Source: CAJBLF01 sp964495825 (GTDB lineage Bacteria > Patescibacteriota > Gracilibacteria > Absconditabacterales > Absconditicoccaceae). Taken from it: 7,127 nt of DNA. The stretch lies in assembly GCA_964495825.1 (NCBI GenBank), contig CAZBWI010000028.1, positions 1 through 7,127 on the forward strand. Reading direction: 5' to 3'. The notes under the pieces are model-generated. The model was not told where the DNA came from and ran no database searches. It was given only the letters and a program-made list of their open reading frames with translations. Below, one piece after another: positions 1 to 7,082 of the stretch; position 1 is the first letter of the stretch; each line of letters begins with the position of its first letter. The position numbers and the translations under genes are program-made.

Positions 1-132
1 ACGTTTGATATGATAAACACTACAGAGTTGATCATTGAAAAAACGAGTTTGCAAGGGGCAAAAGACATATCAATTGAATTGAAAGTTTTCGGAGTTATTG
101 TAAGAGGAGATTATGAAAGTTTAACTGAGTAA
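1..132 (+). CDS. 3' end of a rightward gene, function unknown (partial)
   Basis: Frame 1 is open from the window edge to a TAA at 130-132, giving the last 43 residues of a protein that starts outside the window. The fragment alternates hydrophobic and polar residues (for example ISIELKVFGVIV at about residues 28-39), which suggests beta strands, and ends in YESLTE. I recognise no family motif. A domain near the C-terminus of a pilus-assembly or other envelope protein is possible, but that is a guess. No in-frame TGA occurs in this short piece, so it gives no test of the recoding seen in the other genes. It stops with TAA as they do. Transcription probably ends at the terminator at 287-315, which leaves an unusually long 3' tail of about 155 bases. 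Confidence 0.55.
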   Translation, partial: TFDMINTTELIIEKTSLQGAKDISIELKVFGVIVRGDYESLTE

Positions 133-286
133 CCAAGAAAACATTCAGTCTCCACCGAAAGGAATGTGAAGTTAGATTTAATTGTTGAATAGAGTGAGAA
201 AATATGTATACTAAGTTATTGAAACTTTTAAAAGAGTATGTGAAAATTTGTTGCTAAAGTACTCTAGACCCATAAAAAATATAGAT

Positions 287-315
287 AAAAAACTCTGCAT
301 ATCGCAGAGTTTTTT
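287..315. terminator. Bidirectional intrinsic terminator
   Basis: A perfect 12-bp stem, AAAAAACTCTGC (287-298) with GCAGAGTTTTTT (304-315), closes a 5-base loop. It is followed by T-rich sequence rightward, and on the opposite strand by the U tract encoded by the A-run. It lies between the rightward partial gene ending at 132 and the leftward protease gene ending at 384, so it can serve both. The stem-plus-T-tract is seen directly. Termination is inferred. Confidence 0.85.
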
Positions 316-383
316 ATTATTTTGCCTAGTTGGCGTGAATGTCTCTTTGGGATGTTGTATTGCTCCTCATAATGACGTGATGG

Positions 384-1580
384 TTATTTGAAGAATGGTA
401 TGCTGATATCTCGGAAATGTGTTAAGTCTTTGAGTAAAATATAGATTCCCAATGCCATCAATGCGATAAAGAAAAAGAGATTGATATATCCTTCGATATT
501 GAAGTATTTTTCTGGTTTGAGTCTTCCTATTCGTTGTATCAATACTCCGAGCAATCTTCCTCCATCCAATGCTGGGATAGGTAAGATATTGAAAATAGCG
601 AGTGCCAACGAAATCATTCCTGCGAATGCTAGATAGAGTTTCCATCCTCCTGACTGTAATAATGCTTCACCAAATTTGATTGCTCCTGCAGGTCCGGTTA
701 GTCTATTGAGCGAGGTTTTGATTCTTGCTTTGTTCATAGAGATGAGATCGCTTCCTAAGGTACCTAGTGCTGAAAATGTGAGTATAGTTTGTGTTTTGAT
801 TTCTTTTACTCCTACTCGCATCGCTTTAAATAATGGGAATTTGATTGGTTTGAGATGTAATGGCTCTGTAGAGAATGTTAGTCCTAAGATACAGTTGTCT
901 GCTGGACAATGTCCTTGAGTGACTGTTTTTTTGTTCGCTCTAGAGAAAATGATTATAATATCTTTATCGATGTTTTTTTTGAGGATGTTCCCGATATTTC
1001 GTACATCTACAGGATGTTCGTTGATCGAGAGGATGGTGTCTCCTGATGTTAATCATAGCTGTGATCAGAGAAGTCCATCGGAAACTTTTTCTATTTTTGC
1101 TGGACTTGAGACTAATTCTCCACTGATAAATCATTCTTTTTGTAGAAAATTTATAGTCGGCATAAGATAGCTATTTTGATGCGAAGATAGTGCGTTTTCG
1201 GGAAGTACGGAGATAGGTTGTGTACCCATCGTGAAAATACTTGAGAAAAGTATTCGTGCGAGAAAAAGATTCATACTTACTCCGGCGATTAGGATCATTA
1301 TCTTTCTTTTTAGTTTTGCTTTGATGAAACTATCTTTTGCGTTAAAATCTGCTTCATCTTTTGGATCTTCTCCTTTTAATCTTACGAATCCACCGAGAGG
1401 AATAAGATTGAGTGTATATTCTGTCCCGGATTTATCTTTCCATAACTTACAGACTTTGGGTGGTATGCCGATGCCAAATTCTAATACTTTGACGCCACTT
1501 CTTTTGGCTACGATGAAGTGTCCTAATTCATGAATCAATACCAATCCCATAAACATCACTATCCCCAAAACTAATCACAT
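384..1580 (-). CDS. rseP: M50 site-2 membrane metalloprotease, RseP-like (UGA read as Gly)
   Basis: This is an intramembrane zinc protease of the RseP/site-2 family, which cleaves membrane-spanning substrates such as anti-sigma factors and leftover signal peptides. The 398-residue product has the zinc-binding HELGH at residues 17-21 inside the first membrane segment. A PDZ-like domain lies at about 150-215 (QLGLTSGDTILSIN). A GPAGAI stretch lies at 296-301, and the second active-site motif NILPIPALDGG is at about 331-341, with Asp339 the expected third zinc ligand. A final membrane segment follows. Four TGA codons (2, 150, 172, 176) must be read as glycine. Codon 176 is the conserved Gly of the PDZ loop. 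Under the standard code the gene splits into a front and a back fragment with the PDZ region lost. The start is the ATG at 1580-1578, whose second codon is TGA. An A-rich stretch but no clear Shine-Dalgarno precedes it. The gene diverges from tatD and ends before the terminator at 287-315. The native substrate is unknown. Confidence 0.93.
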
Positions 1581-1610
1581 TTTTTTTCTTATTTATATAA
1601 AAAACATATT

Positions 1611-1676
1611 TTTTCGTTGATTAGTGTTTATGAAATTATATACATAAAGCAACTCGTTTTTTTATGTTTTCGTTGA
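1611..1676. repeat. 10-bp direct repeat in the rseP-tatD spacer
   Basis: TTTTCGTTGA occurs at 1611-1620 and again at 1667-1676, 56 bp apart, within the 100-bp spacer between the divergent protease and tatD starts. The second copy ends just before the tatD ATG. It could be a paired regulator site or chance in AT-rich DNA. Confidence 0.3.
1617..1644 (+). promoter_or_regulatory. Candidate tatD promoter
   Basis: TTGATT (1617-1622) and TATACA (1639-1644), with a 16-bp spacer, fit a sigma-70-like promoter with a leader of about 30 bases before the tatD ATG. On the other strand, TATAAT (1640-1635) could serve the divergent protease gene, but no -35 stands out for it. In such AT-rich DNA matches of this quality occur by chance, so this is only a candidate. 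Confidence 0.3.
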
Positions 1677-1680
1677 AATT

Positions 1681-2502
1681 ATGTTACCATTGATTGATGC
1701 TCATACCCATTTGAATACTGAACCCTTGTTTGCAGATCGAAGATGATATTTGCAGAAATTCGTTGATGTCGGAGGGAGAGGACTCATTAATTCATGAGCC
1801 AGTGAATCTTATAATGTACAGTGAATAGAAATTGCAAAATTTGCTGAAAAAGAATTTCCTTCATGTATTGTCAAAACTACATTGTGATGGCATCCCTTGG
1901 AGTGTGTAGAAAATACTATTACTGCAGATACTCTTTCCCAGAAGATGCAACGACTCAAACAATTATATTCTGAAAATGCTCACTATGTTGTCGCTATCGG
2001 AGAGACGTGACTTGATCTTCATTATCCTAATTGACTCGAAACGCTTGATATCCAAAAACATCTTTTTGTAGAACATTGTACATTTGCTCGTGAGATTGGA
2101 CTACCGTTGGTTGTGCATTCCAGGGACGCTTTCAAAGAGACATTAGAAATACTCAAAGCATATCCTGATCTGACTATTTATTTTCATTGCCGATGATACG
2201 GACCGGAAGAATTCAAGGTACTGAATGCAACGTTTAAGAACTTGTTTGTTGGGTTCTGTGGTAATGTTACCTATAAGAAGGCAGAGGAGTTACGTGAGAC
2301 ATTAAACATAGTTCCTTTGGATCACTTATTGTTGGAAACCGATGCACCATATTTAACACCTCAGGTTGTCCGTGGTCAGGATAATCATCCTGCGAATGTG
2401 AGATATATCTATGACTATGTTTCAGACATTTTGCATATAGAACAAAATCTTCTATCCCATCACATAGAAGAGAATTTTATGAGAGTATATAGATTATCCT
2501 AA
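1681..2502 (+). CDS. tatD: TatD-family metal-dependent DNase (UGA read as Gly)
   Basis: TatD-family enzymes are cytoplasmic, metal-dependent hydrolases with 3'-to-5' exonuclease or deoxyribonuclease activity, linked to DNA repair and turnover. The 273-residue product has the usual family length. All metal-ligand motifs of the TIM-barrel amidohydrolase fold are visible: DAHTH at residues 6-10 (His8, His10), GETGLD at 107-112 (Glu108), HSRD at 146-149 (His146), FHC at 168-170 (His169), and ETDAPYLTP from 219 (Asp221). Seven in-frame TGAs (codons 22, 39, 48, 69, 110, 118, 172) must be glycine. Codon 110 is the conserved Gly of GExGLD, codon 69 is the Gly before the HP motif, and codon 172 falls in the FHCxxG-like loop. 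No TGG-to-TGA tryptophan reading fits these sites. The start is the ATG at 1681, just ahead of the DAHTH motif, with no clear Shine-Dalgarno. It converges on the ATPase gene with 14 bp between stops. A close TatD paralogue such as YcfH is equally possible. Confidence 0.93.
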
Positions 2503-2516
2503 GATTTTGTCTTATA

Positions 2517-5000
2517 TTATACTCCGACTCTAAAGAAAATTTCCTTGTCGACCAATTCCCTTTTTGTTCATCGTTTCAGTGCGGAGATTTGTTTCATGAT
2601 TTCAACTTTTTCTGGGATATTGAGAATAGGGTCGCTATATGGTATTCTTGTTTGAAAACTGAATGGTCTGGTTGGTTGGTTGTTTACTACAATTTTACAT
2701 ACTGCTCTAAAGGTGTCTCCATTGACCATGTCTATTGCAGAAAATTCTGGTCAAAATTCTTTTTCCAAGAATTCTGCATCAGGAGCACCTACTTTGTGAA
2801 CAAAGAAATTTCCTACGTTACCAAAGATGGTCTTAGAAAGATCTAAAGCTCCTCATAATCCCTCTTGTTTGAGTTGATCGATGTATTGATGTGCAAGGAT
2901 GAGTCCTAGCTTGTATTTTCTCGCTTCAGACAAAATGCTTTCGATAGATTTGGAGACATAATTTTGGAATTCATCGATGTAGAGGAAGTATGGTTTTCTG
3001 TCTTTTGGATCTAGTTTTGCTCTTTTGAGTGCAGATAATTTCAGCTGCATTGCTACCATTCTTCCAACAAGTTTGCTGTTTTCTTCTCCTGTCAAACCTT
3101 TGGAAAGATTAACAAGGATAACCTTACCTTGATTCATTGCATCGAAGAAATTGAATGCTGATTTTGGTTGACCGATAACATTTCTAATATAGGTACCCGT
3201 GGTAAAGGGTCAGAATTTTGCTTGCAAAAACGGAATGATTTCAGCTTTTTCTCTTTCCCCCATTTTTCTATAGGTTTTATTTCGCCGTGCAGCAATGATA
3301 GGATTTTTTAGATTCCTGATTTTGCTTTCCGCGAACGCATCATCAGTGAAGAGTCTCATAATATCTACGAGTGTTCCTCCTTCTGGTTGTTCCATCAATA
3401 AGAAACATGCATTACGGAAGTAATCTTGGATTCTTGGTCCAAAAATCTCTTCTCCATACATGGAGACGAACATCTCTACGAGATCATTGGTGACAACATC
3501 TCTTTCGTCGTCGTTTTCTGGTCCATCCAATGGATTGAAGGCAATTGGATATTCGGTGTTTGCTAGGTCAAAATATATTAGGTCATCTATTCTTTCTTTT
3601 GGGAAATGTTTTAAGACAAATTCAACTAAATCTCCATGAGGATCTATAGCACAGAATCCATTACCCATTTTAATATCTTCTAATAATGATGTTAGCATTA
3701 ATGTAGATTTTCCGGAACCTGTCTGTCCTATGATATACATATGTCTAAATCTATCGTCATTATCTGTTCTGATTCTAATTTCTTTCTTGATACCTGCATA
3801 AGTGTTGTATCCGAGCATGATTCCTTCTGTAGGGATATTGTCCGGTGCAGGGATGATCTTATATTTTTGTCGGCTGATGCGAGGATTTCTATTGAACTTC
3901 GCATTCGGGATGTGGATGATGGAGGAGACTTCCTTGATGCTGAGAATCATCTTGTTGTTTCGTTTTCGGATATTTTTTATCGTTCCATTATTGCTTCGGA
4001 AAAATCTGTTGATGAAATCTTTGGCGAATTGTTGGATATGTTTCGCTTTTTTGAACTTGAAGGCATTCATGCCTATATAGCTGTATTGGCTGAATGATCT
4101 TGCCAGATCATCAATGATTCTTTCTGGTCTATTTGCATCAGGAGAAGTTACCAATGCTCTAATTTTGACTGAAAAAATTTCTTCTTCCGATTTTTTGTCC
4201 AAATCTCCTGTCTGTTGTTGGGTGAGGTCGTTTTTTTTATTATCGTCGTCTTTCGGCGCATCTTTTGCGTCGCTGCTGGATCCTATAATACCTTTTCGGA
4301 TATCCTTGATGAGCATACTGATGAATGACTTATTTTTTCCTTCTTTGATTTTCTTAGATTCCTTTCTGAGAGATTTGAGCGCATTTTCATCGAGCGGAGA
4401 CATGAGGATTTGTAGACACATCTTCTCATCAGTGAACACCTTGGAGTATGCTGAAAGGATGCTGTCCATAGGATCAGCTTCAAATGCTTCATATGTTTTG
4501 ATTGGGAAAGCGTTGTCTTTTGTTAGAACAAATTCTCCTCCTGCCATATATTTTCCTGCTTCCAATAATTTGGGTTGATCTATGGGATCTACGACTGCAC
4601 CGATAAAAAATGATGATATGAGTTTTTCCATTGTTTCTATATGTTCTTCTGGTACACCCATAATAAACTTGATAATTTCTTTTTCTATGAGCATCTCCAT
4701 GCTGATGTAATTCTGCCCTAATTTTTTGAATTTCCGCTTATCTTCTGCGATAGCATAGAAATTTTTGTATATCTGGTTCATAATCTGGATATTTTGTTTC
4801 ATATCTCTGATAGTATCACCTCATTCATCTGCTCCTTTTGTTGTCACGCTTTTTGGAATTTTGATTTGGAGATATCTCAATTTGTTTGCTTGTTGTATTC
4901 TATGATTTTTGTGCATAGAGGAAAAAAATCGTTTGATCAAGAGTGTTCCTGTCAATCGTAGTCCTCATGCTATGATAATCACTATAAGTAGCTGGTTCAT
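2517..5000 (-). CDS. Membrane-anchored VirD4/TraG-like DNA translocase ATPase (UGA read as Gly)
   Basis: This resembles the type IV secretion coupling-protein and HerA/FtsK-like ATPases common in Patescibacteria, thought to move DNA (or protein) across the membrane using ATP. The 827-residue product starts with one hydrophobic segment (about residues 4-26). A CPR-type accessory domain follows, with YLQIKIPKS near 43-51 and a PIKTYEAFEADP segment near 166-177. An Asp/Lys/Gln-rich linker lies at about 243-275. The motor has Walker A GQTGSGKST at 425-433, an AIDPHGD strand soon after, and Walker B FLYIDEF at 672-678. It continues through LILAHQYIDQL, as in TraG/TraD C-terminal domains, to a TAA at 2519-2517. 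Six TGAs (codons 12, 60, 597, 716, 750, 811) are read as Gly. Codons 597 and 716 otherwise break the motor domain into pieces, and the frame is constant across them. The start is the ATG at 5000, the only ATG after an upstream in-frame TAA (5039-5037), and it includes the membrane anchor. No relaxase or other secretion gene is nearby, so the role is inferred from family only. Confidence 0.88.
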
Positions 5001-5018
5001 AGGTGTATGTTTCGCTAA

Positions 5019-5034
5019 AACCGTTAAGGCGGTT
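5019..5034 (-). other. Small hairpin in the ATPase gene leader
   Basis: AACCG (5019-5023) and CGGTT (5030-5034) form a 5-bp, GC-containing stem with a 6-base loop. It lies between the candidate promoter and the ATPase start at 5000. It would sit near the 5' end of the mRNA. It may affect stability or translation, or be chance. Confidence 0.25.
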
Positions 5035-5041
5035 CATTATT

Positions 5042-5069
5042 ATTATAGTTAATACTTCAAAAAATGCAA
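5042..5069 (-). promoter_or_regulatory. Candidate promoter for the DNA-translocase gene
   Basis: On the minus strand TTGCAT (5069-5064) is followed after 16 bp by a consensus TATAAT (5047-5042). Transcription would begin near 5035, giving a leader of about 35 bases before the ATG at 5000. The consensus -10 and good spacing make it one of the better promoter candidates in the window, though AT-rich DNA lowers confidence. Confidence 0.45.
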
Positions 5070-5149
5070 ATTTTGTCTTTTGGTTTGGTGTTGACAATGC
5101 TTTTTTATTTACTCAAAATATGAGCATAGTGTCTTGTTTTTACTTGTTC

Positions 5150-5177
5150 TTGTTCTTTGGGCTTATTTTGCTATAGT
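5150..5177 (+). promoter_or_regulatory. Candidate folD promoter (extended -10)
   Basis: An extended -10 element, TG-C-TATAGT (5169-5177), lies 30 bp before the folD ATG. A weak -35, TTGTTC (5150-5155), is 16 bp upstream of the hexamer. A start near 5184 gives a short leader of about 24 bases. A consensus TTGACA at 5091-5096 is also present but has only a poor -10 (CAAAAT, 5114-5119), so I prefer the nearer site. Confidence 0.4.
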
Positions 5178-5207
5178 GTTTTTACTTTTTTATTATTGAT
5201 TTTCCCT

Positions 5208-6149
5208 ATGATACTTTCATGAAAGGAACTTTCCATTTCGCTCAAACAGGAGCTCATCCAGAAAAGAGCCAAGATATTTGGTGATAGGAAGGTATATGTT
5301 GCTATTATTTTTTTGTGAGATGATTATTCTTCCGCTGCATATGTGAGGCATAAGAAAGCATATGGCGATTTTATAGGGCTTCCAGTTATCGTCTTTGGAC
5401 AGAATCATCAAGCAGAATATGATAGGAATCAAGTCTGAAAATTTGATGATGTCGGCATCTATATCAATCAGAAATATGATAATATTGGTAAGGTGATGGA
5501 ACTTATCAAGTATTTGAATCAGGATGATGAATGTGTTGGTATTATCGTTCAATTGCCACTTCCTGAACAATTTGTTGTGTACAAAGAACAGTTGTTGGCT
5601 GCTATTACTCCACAAAAAGATGTAGATGGTCTGGGTGGTATTGTTGTTGGGTTGTCTGAAATTGGACTTATTGACTTTGTTCCTGCTACTCCGAAGGCAG
5701 TAATGTATCTCCTTGAACAGTACAAACTTGATGAATTCAAAGGCAAAACAATAGCTATTTTGTGACAGAGTATTATTGTTGGTAAACCACTTGTTATGGA
5801 ATGCATCAAAAGATGAGCAACTGTTTATACCTGCAACTCTAATACTCCTCCTGAGCATATCAAAACTATTGCTAAAATGACTGACTATATCATCTCATCA
5901 ACATGAAAAGTTCATCTGATCGATGATTCTTTTGTTCGCGATGACCAGACCCAGATCATTGTCGATGTTGGTTATGGACATATCGACGGTAAGCCAGTGG
6001 GTGATGTGAATATCGAGATGATCAAGGATAAAGTTGCTTCATATACCCCAGTTCCTGGCGGTGTTGGACCGCTTACGGTCGCATGTTTATTTGATAATGT
6101 ATTTGTACTTCAGTCTTATCAAGATATTTTGAAACCCTATGTGTTGTAA
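5208..6149 (+). CDS. folD: FolD, methylene-THF dehydrogenase/methenyl-THF cyclohydrolase (UGA read as Gly)
   Basis: FolD is the cytoplasmic bifunctional enzyme that interconverts 5,10-methylene-, 5,10-methenyl- and 10-formyl-tetrahydrofolate, using NADP+. It supplies one-carbon units for purines and formyl-Met. The 313-residue product has the ILSGKEL N-terminus, a YVRHKK motif with catalytic Tyr45 and Lys49, VQLPLP at 114-119, DVDGLGG at 138-144, the nucleotide-loop GQSIIVGKP at 186-194, and the family signature TPVPGGVGP at 280-288. Six TGAs (codons 5, 37, 77, 186, 203, 233) are read as Gly. Codon 186 is the first Gly of the cofactor loop, 37 is the Gly of the LGDD segment, and 203 is in the conserved GATV. 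The start is the ATG at 5208 in frame with all motifs, with no obvious Shine-Dalgarno. The protein is about 25 residues longer than E. coli FolD, mainly from extra sequence between Lys49 and the LIKYLNQD helix. The gene stops 1 bp short of the convergent gene's stop. Confidence 0.95.
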
Positions 6150-6150
6150 T

Positions 6151-6948
6151 TTATTTAGGAGTAGGCATGTATTTTTCATATTCTTTTGTAGCACATAATA
6201 ATTTTCCACAATCTCCCGGTGTTTGGATACTAGCTTGACTCATACAATCTATTGTTGTTTTGCTTCGAGTTGTGCATTCTTCCATACAAGTAGTATAGGC
6301 ATCTTCCAGATCTTGCGGAGTAATATCTTCTGTGAAGCTTGTACATGCTTTGTAGTTGAGACATGCTTTGTTACAGGTTCCTGATGGTTTCTTTTCTTTT
6401 TTTGGATGCTCTCTACAATATGAGAAAAGATTGTTAAGTTTTTCATGAACTTTTTTCTTGTATTCGAGGGTTTTTAGTCTCATATCTATATTGTATTTGA
6501 GTTGTGAATCTGATATTTCTTCGATAGGTAGATCTGGTAGTTTTGGGACACCATTTTCTGAATCATTATTTGTATTATTTCATATTTCTTCTGGATCAGG
6601 GATATATCAATTATCAAAGATACTTTCAGAAGAAGTTTCTTCCATAAAATCATATTCTCTATTTTCATCATCGAAAATACTTTTTATGTAATCATCTCTT
6701 TTTTTATCTATATTTTGAGCTGTATCAGTATATCATTGTATCGTTTGTAAGTCTTTTTCGCTACATCATCATGCAGCCATTACTTCTTGTTCAGTGACTT
6801 CTATATTTTGGAGGAGTTCTTCATAGGATTGTATCAATTCCTTCCATGTGTCTTTGGGTCATGTATGTTGTGTGACTAGGTAGGTGATAGTTGTACCTAA
6901 AGCAATTCCACCTAAAATAATTCCGATGATTTTTTGGAAAAGAGTCAT
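6151..6948 (-). CDS. Membrane-anchored cysteine-rich protein, unknown function (UGA read as Gly)
   Basis: I do not recognise the family. The 265-residue product starts with a hydrophobic segment (about residues 5-26, IIGIILGGIALG within it), so it is probably anchored by its N-terminus with the rest outside the membrane. A charged, probably helical region follows, then an acidic, Asn/Asp/Pro-rich linker at about 105-150. The C-terminal domain (about 156-265) has nine cysteines at 178, 192, 196, 202, 221, 225, 235, 247 and 252, including two CX3C pairs; Cys62 is the tenth. Even, paired spacing suggests disulfides in an extracytoplasmic domain, but metal binding is possible. Six TGAs (about codons 30, 60, 61, 72, 114 and 123) are read as Gly, without which only the C-terminal 110 residues stay open. 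The start is the ATG at 6948, just before the membrane segment; the frame stays open to a TAA at 7041-7039 without a better start. It converges on folD with a 1-bp gap. No convincing promoter is seen. Confidence 0.75.
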
Positions 6949-7036
6949 GAATATACATAGGAATAGGAATAAAGTATGTTTGTGGTATAGAAAATGTTTT
7001 GCACAACATATATATTTCTTGTAAAAAATCAAATTT

Positions 7037-7045
7037 TGTTATAAT
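7037..7045 (+). promoter_or_regulatory. Extended -10 promoter pointing right
   Basis: TG-T-TATAAT is a perfect extended -10 element, with TTGTAA (7019-7024) as a possible -35 at a short 15-bp spacing. Transcription would start near 7052 and run off the right edge, so a rightward gene probably begins beyond 7127. The element overlaps the palindrome at 7041-7057. Confidence 0.45.
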
Positions 7046-7057
7046 TGCAGCAATTAT
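7041..7057. promoter_or_regulatory. Perfect 17-bp palindrome, operator-like
   Basis: ATAATTGC and GCAATTAT are exact inverted arms of 8 bp around a single central A. The site covers most of the -10 element at 7037-7045 and the expected start point, where a dimeric repressor would block polymerase. It lies about 90 bp upstream of the leftward cysteine-rich gene, so it could also control that gene. No regulator gene is visible in the window. Confidence 0.5.
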
Positions 7058-7082
7058 GGTTACACTTTAGAAAATAATATAT

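Noticed and set aside
103..121. AGAGGAG followed by ATG, resembling a ribosome-binding site and start
   Set aside because: It lies inside the partial gene and the new frame stops after three codons.
204..257. A 17-codon open frame starting with ATG after a GAG-rich stretch
   Set aside because: Too short, with no composition or homology support; such frames are common by chance.
367..645. Open frame on the minus strand overlapping the 3' end of the protease gene
   Set aside because: The protease frame carries the LDGG active-site motif here; this frame has no family features and runs past the gene's stop.
384..1580. The protease gene as a pseudogene with several nonsense mutations
   Set aside because: All interruptions are TGA, never TAA or TAG, they fall on glycine positions, and the same pattern is seen in every complete gene.
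1681..2502. UGA as tryptophan (code 4, as in mycoplasmas)
   Set aside because: The TGAs align with conserved glycines in TatD and FolD, while TGG is still used for Trp, for example directly after a TGA at 1885-1890.
4114..4578. A 154-codon open frame on the plus strand
   Set aside because: It is antisense to the ATPase gene, which is open and motif-bearing in the minus frame across the whole region.
5217..5858. A 213-codon open frame on the minus strand
   Set aside because: It lies wholly antisense to folD, whose motifs are intact in the plus frame. Its translation is low in recognisable motifs and looks like a shadow.
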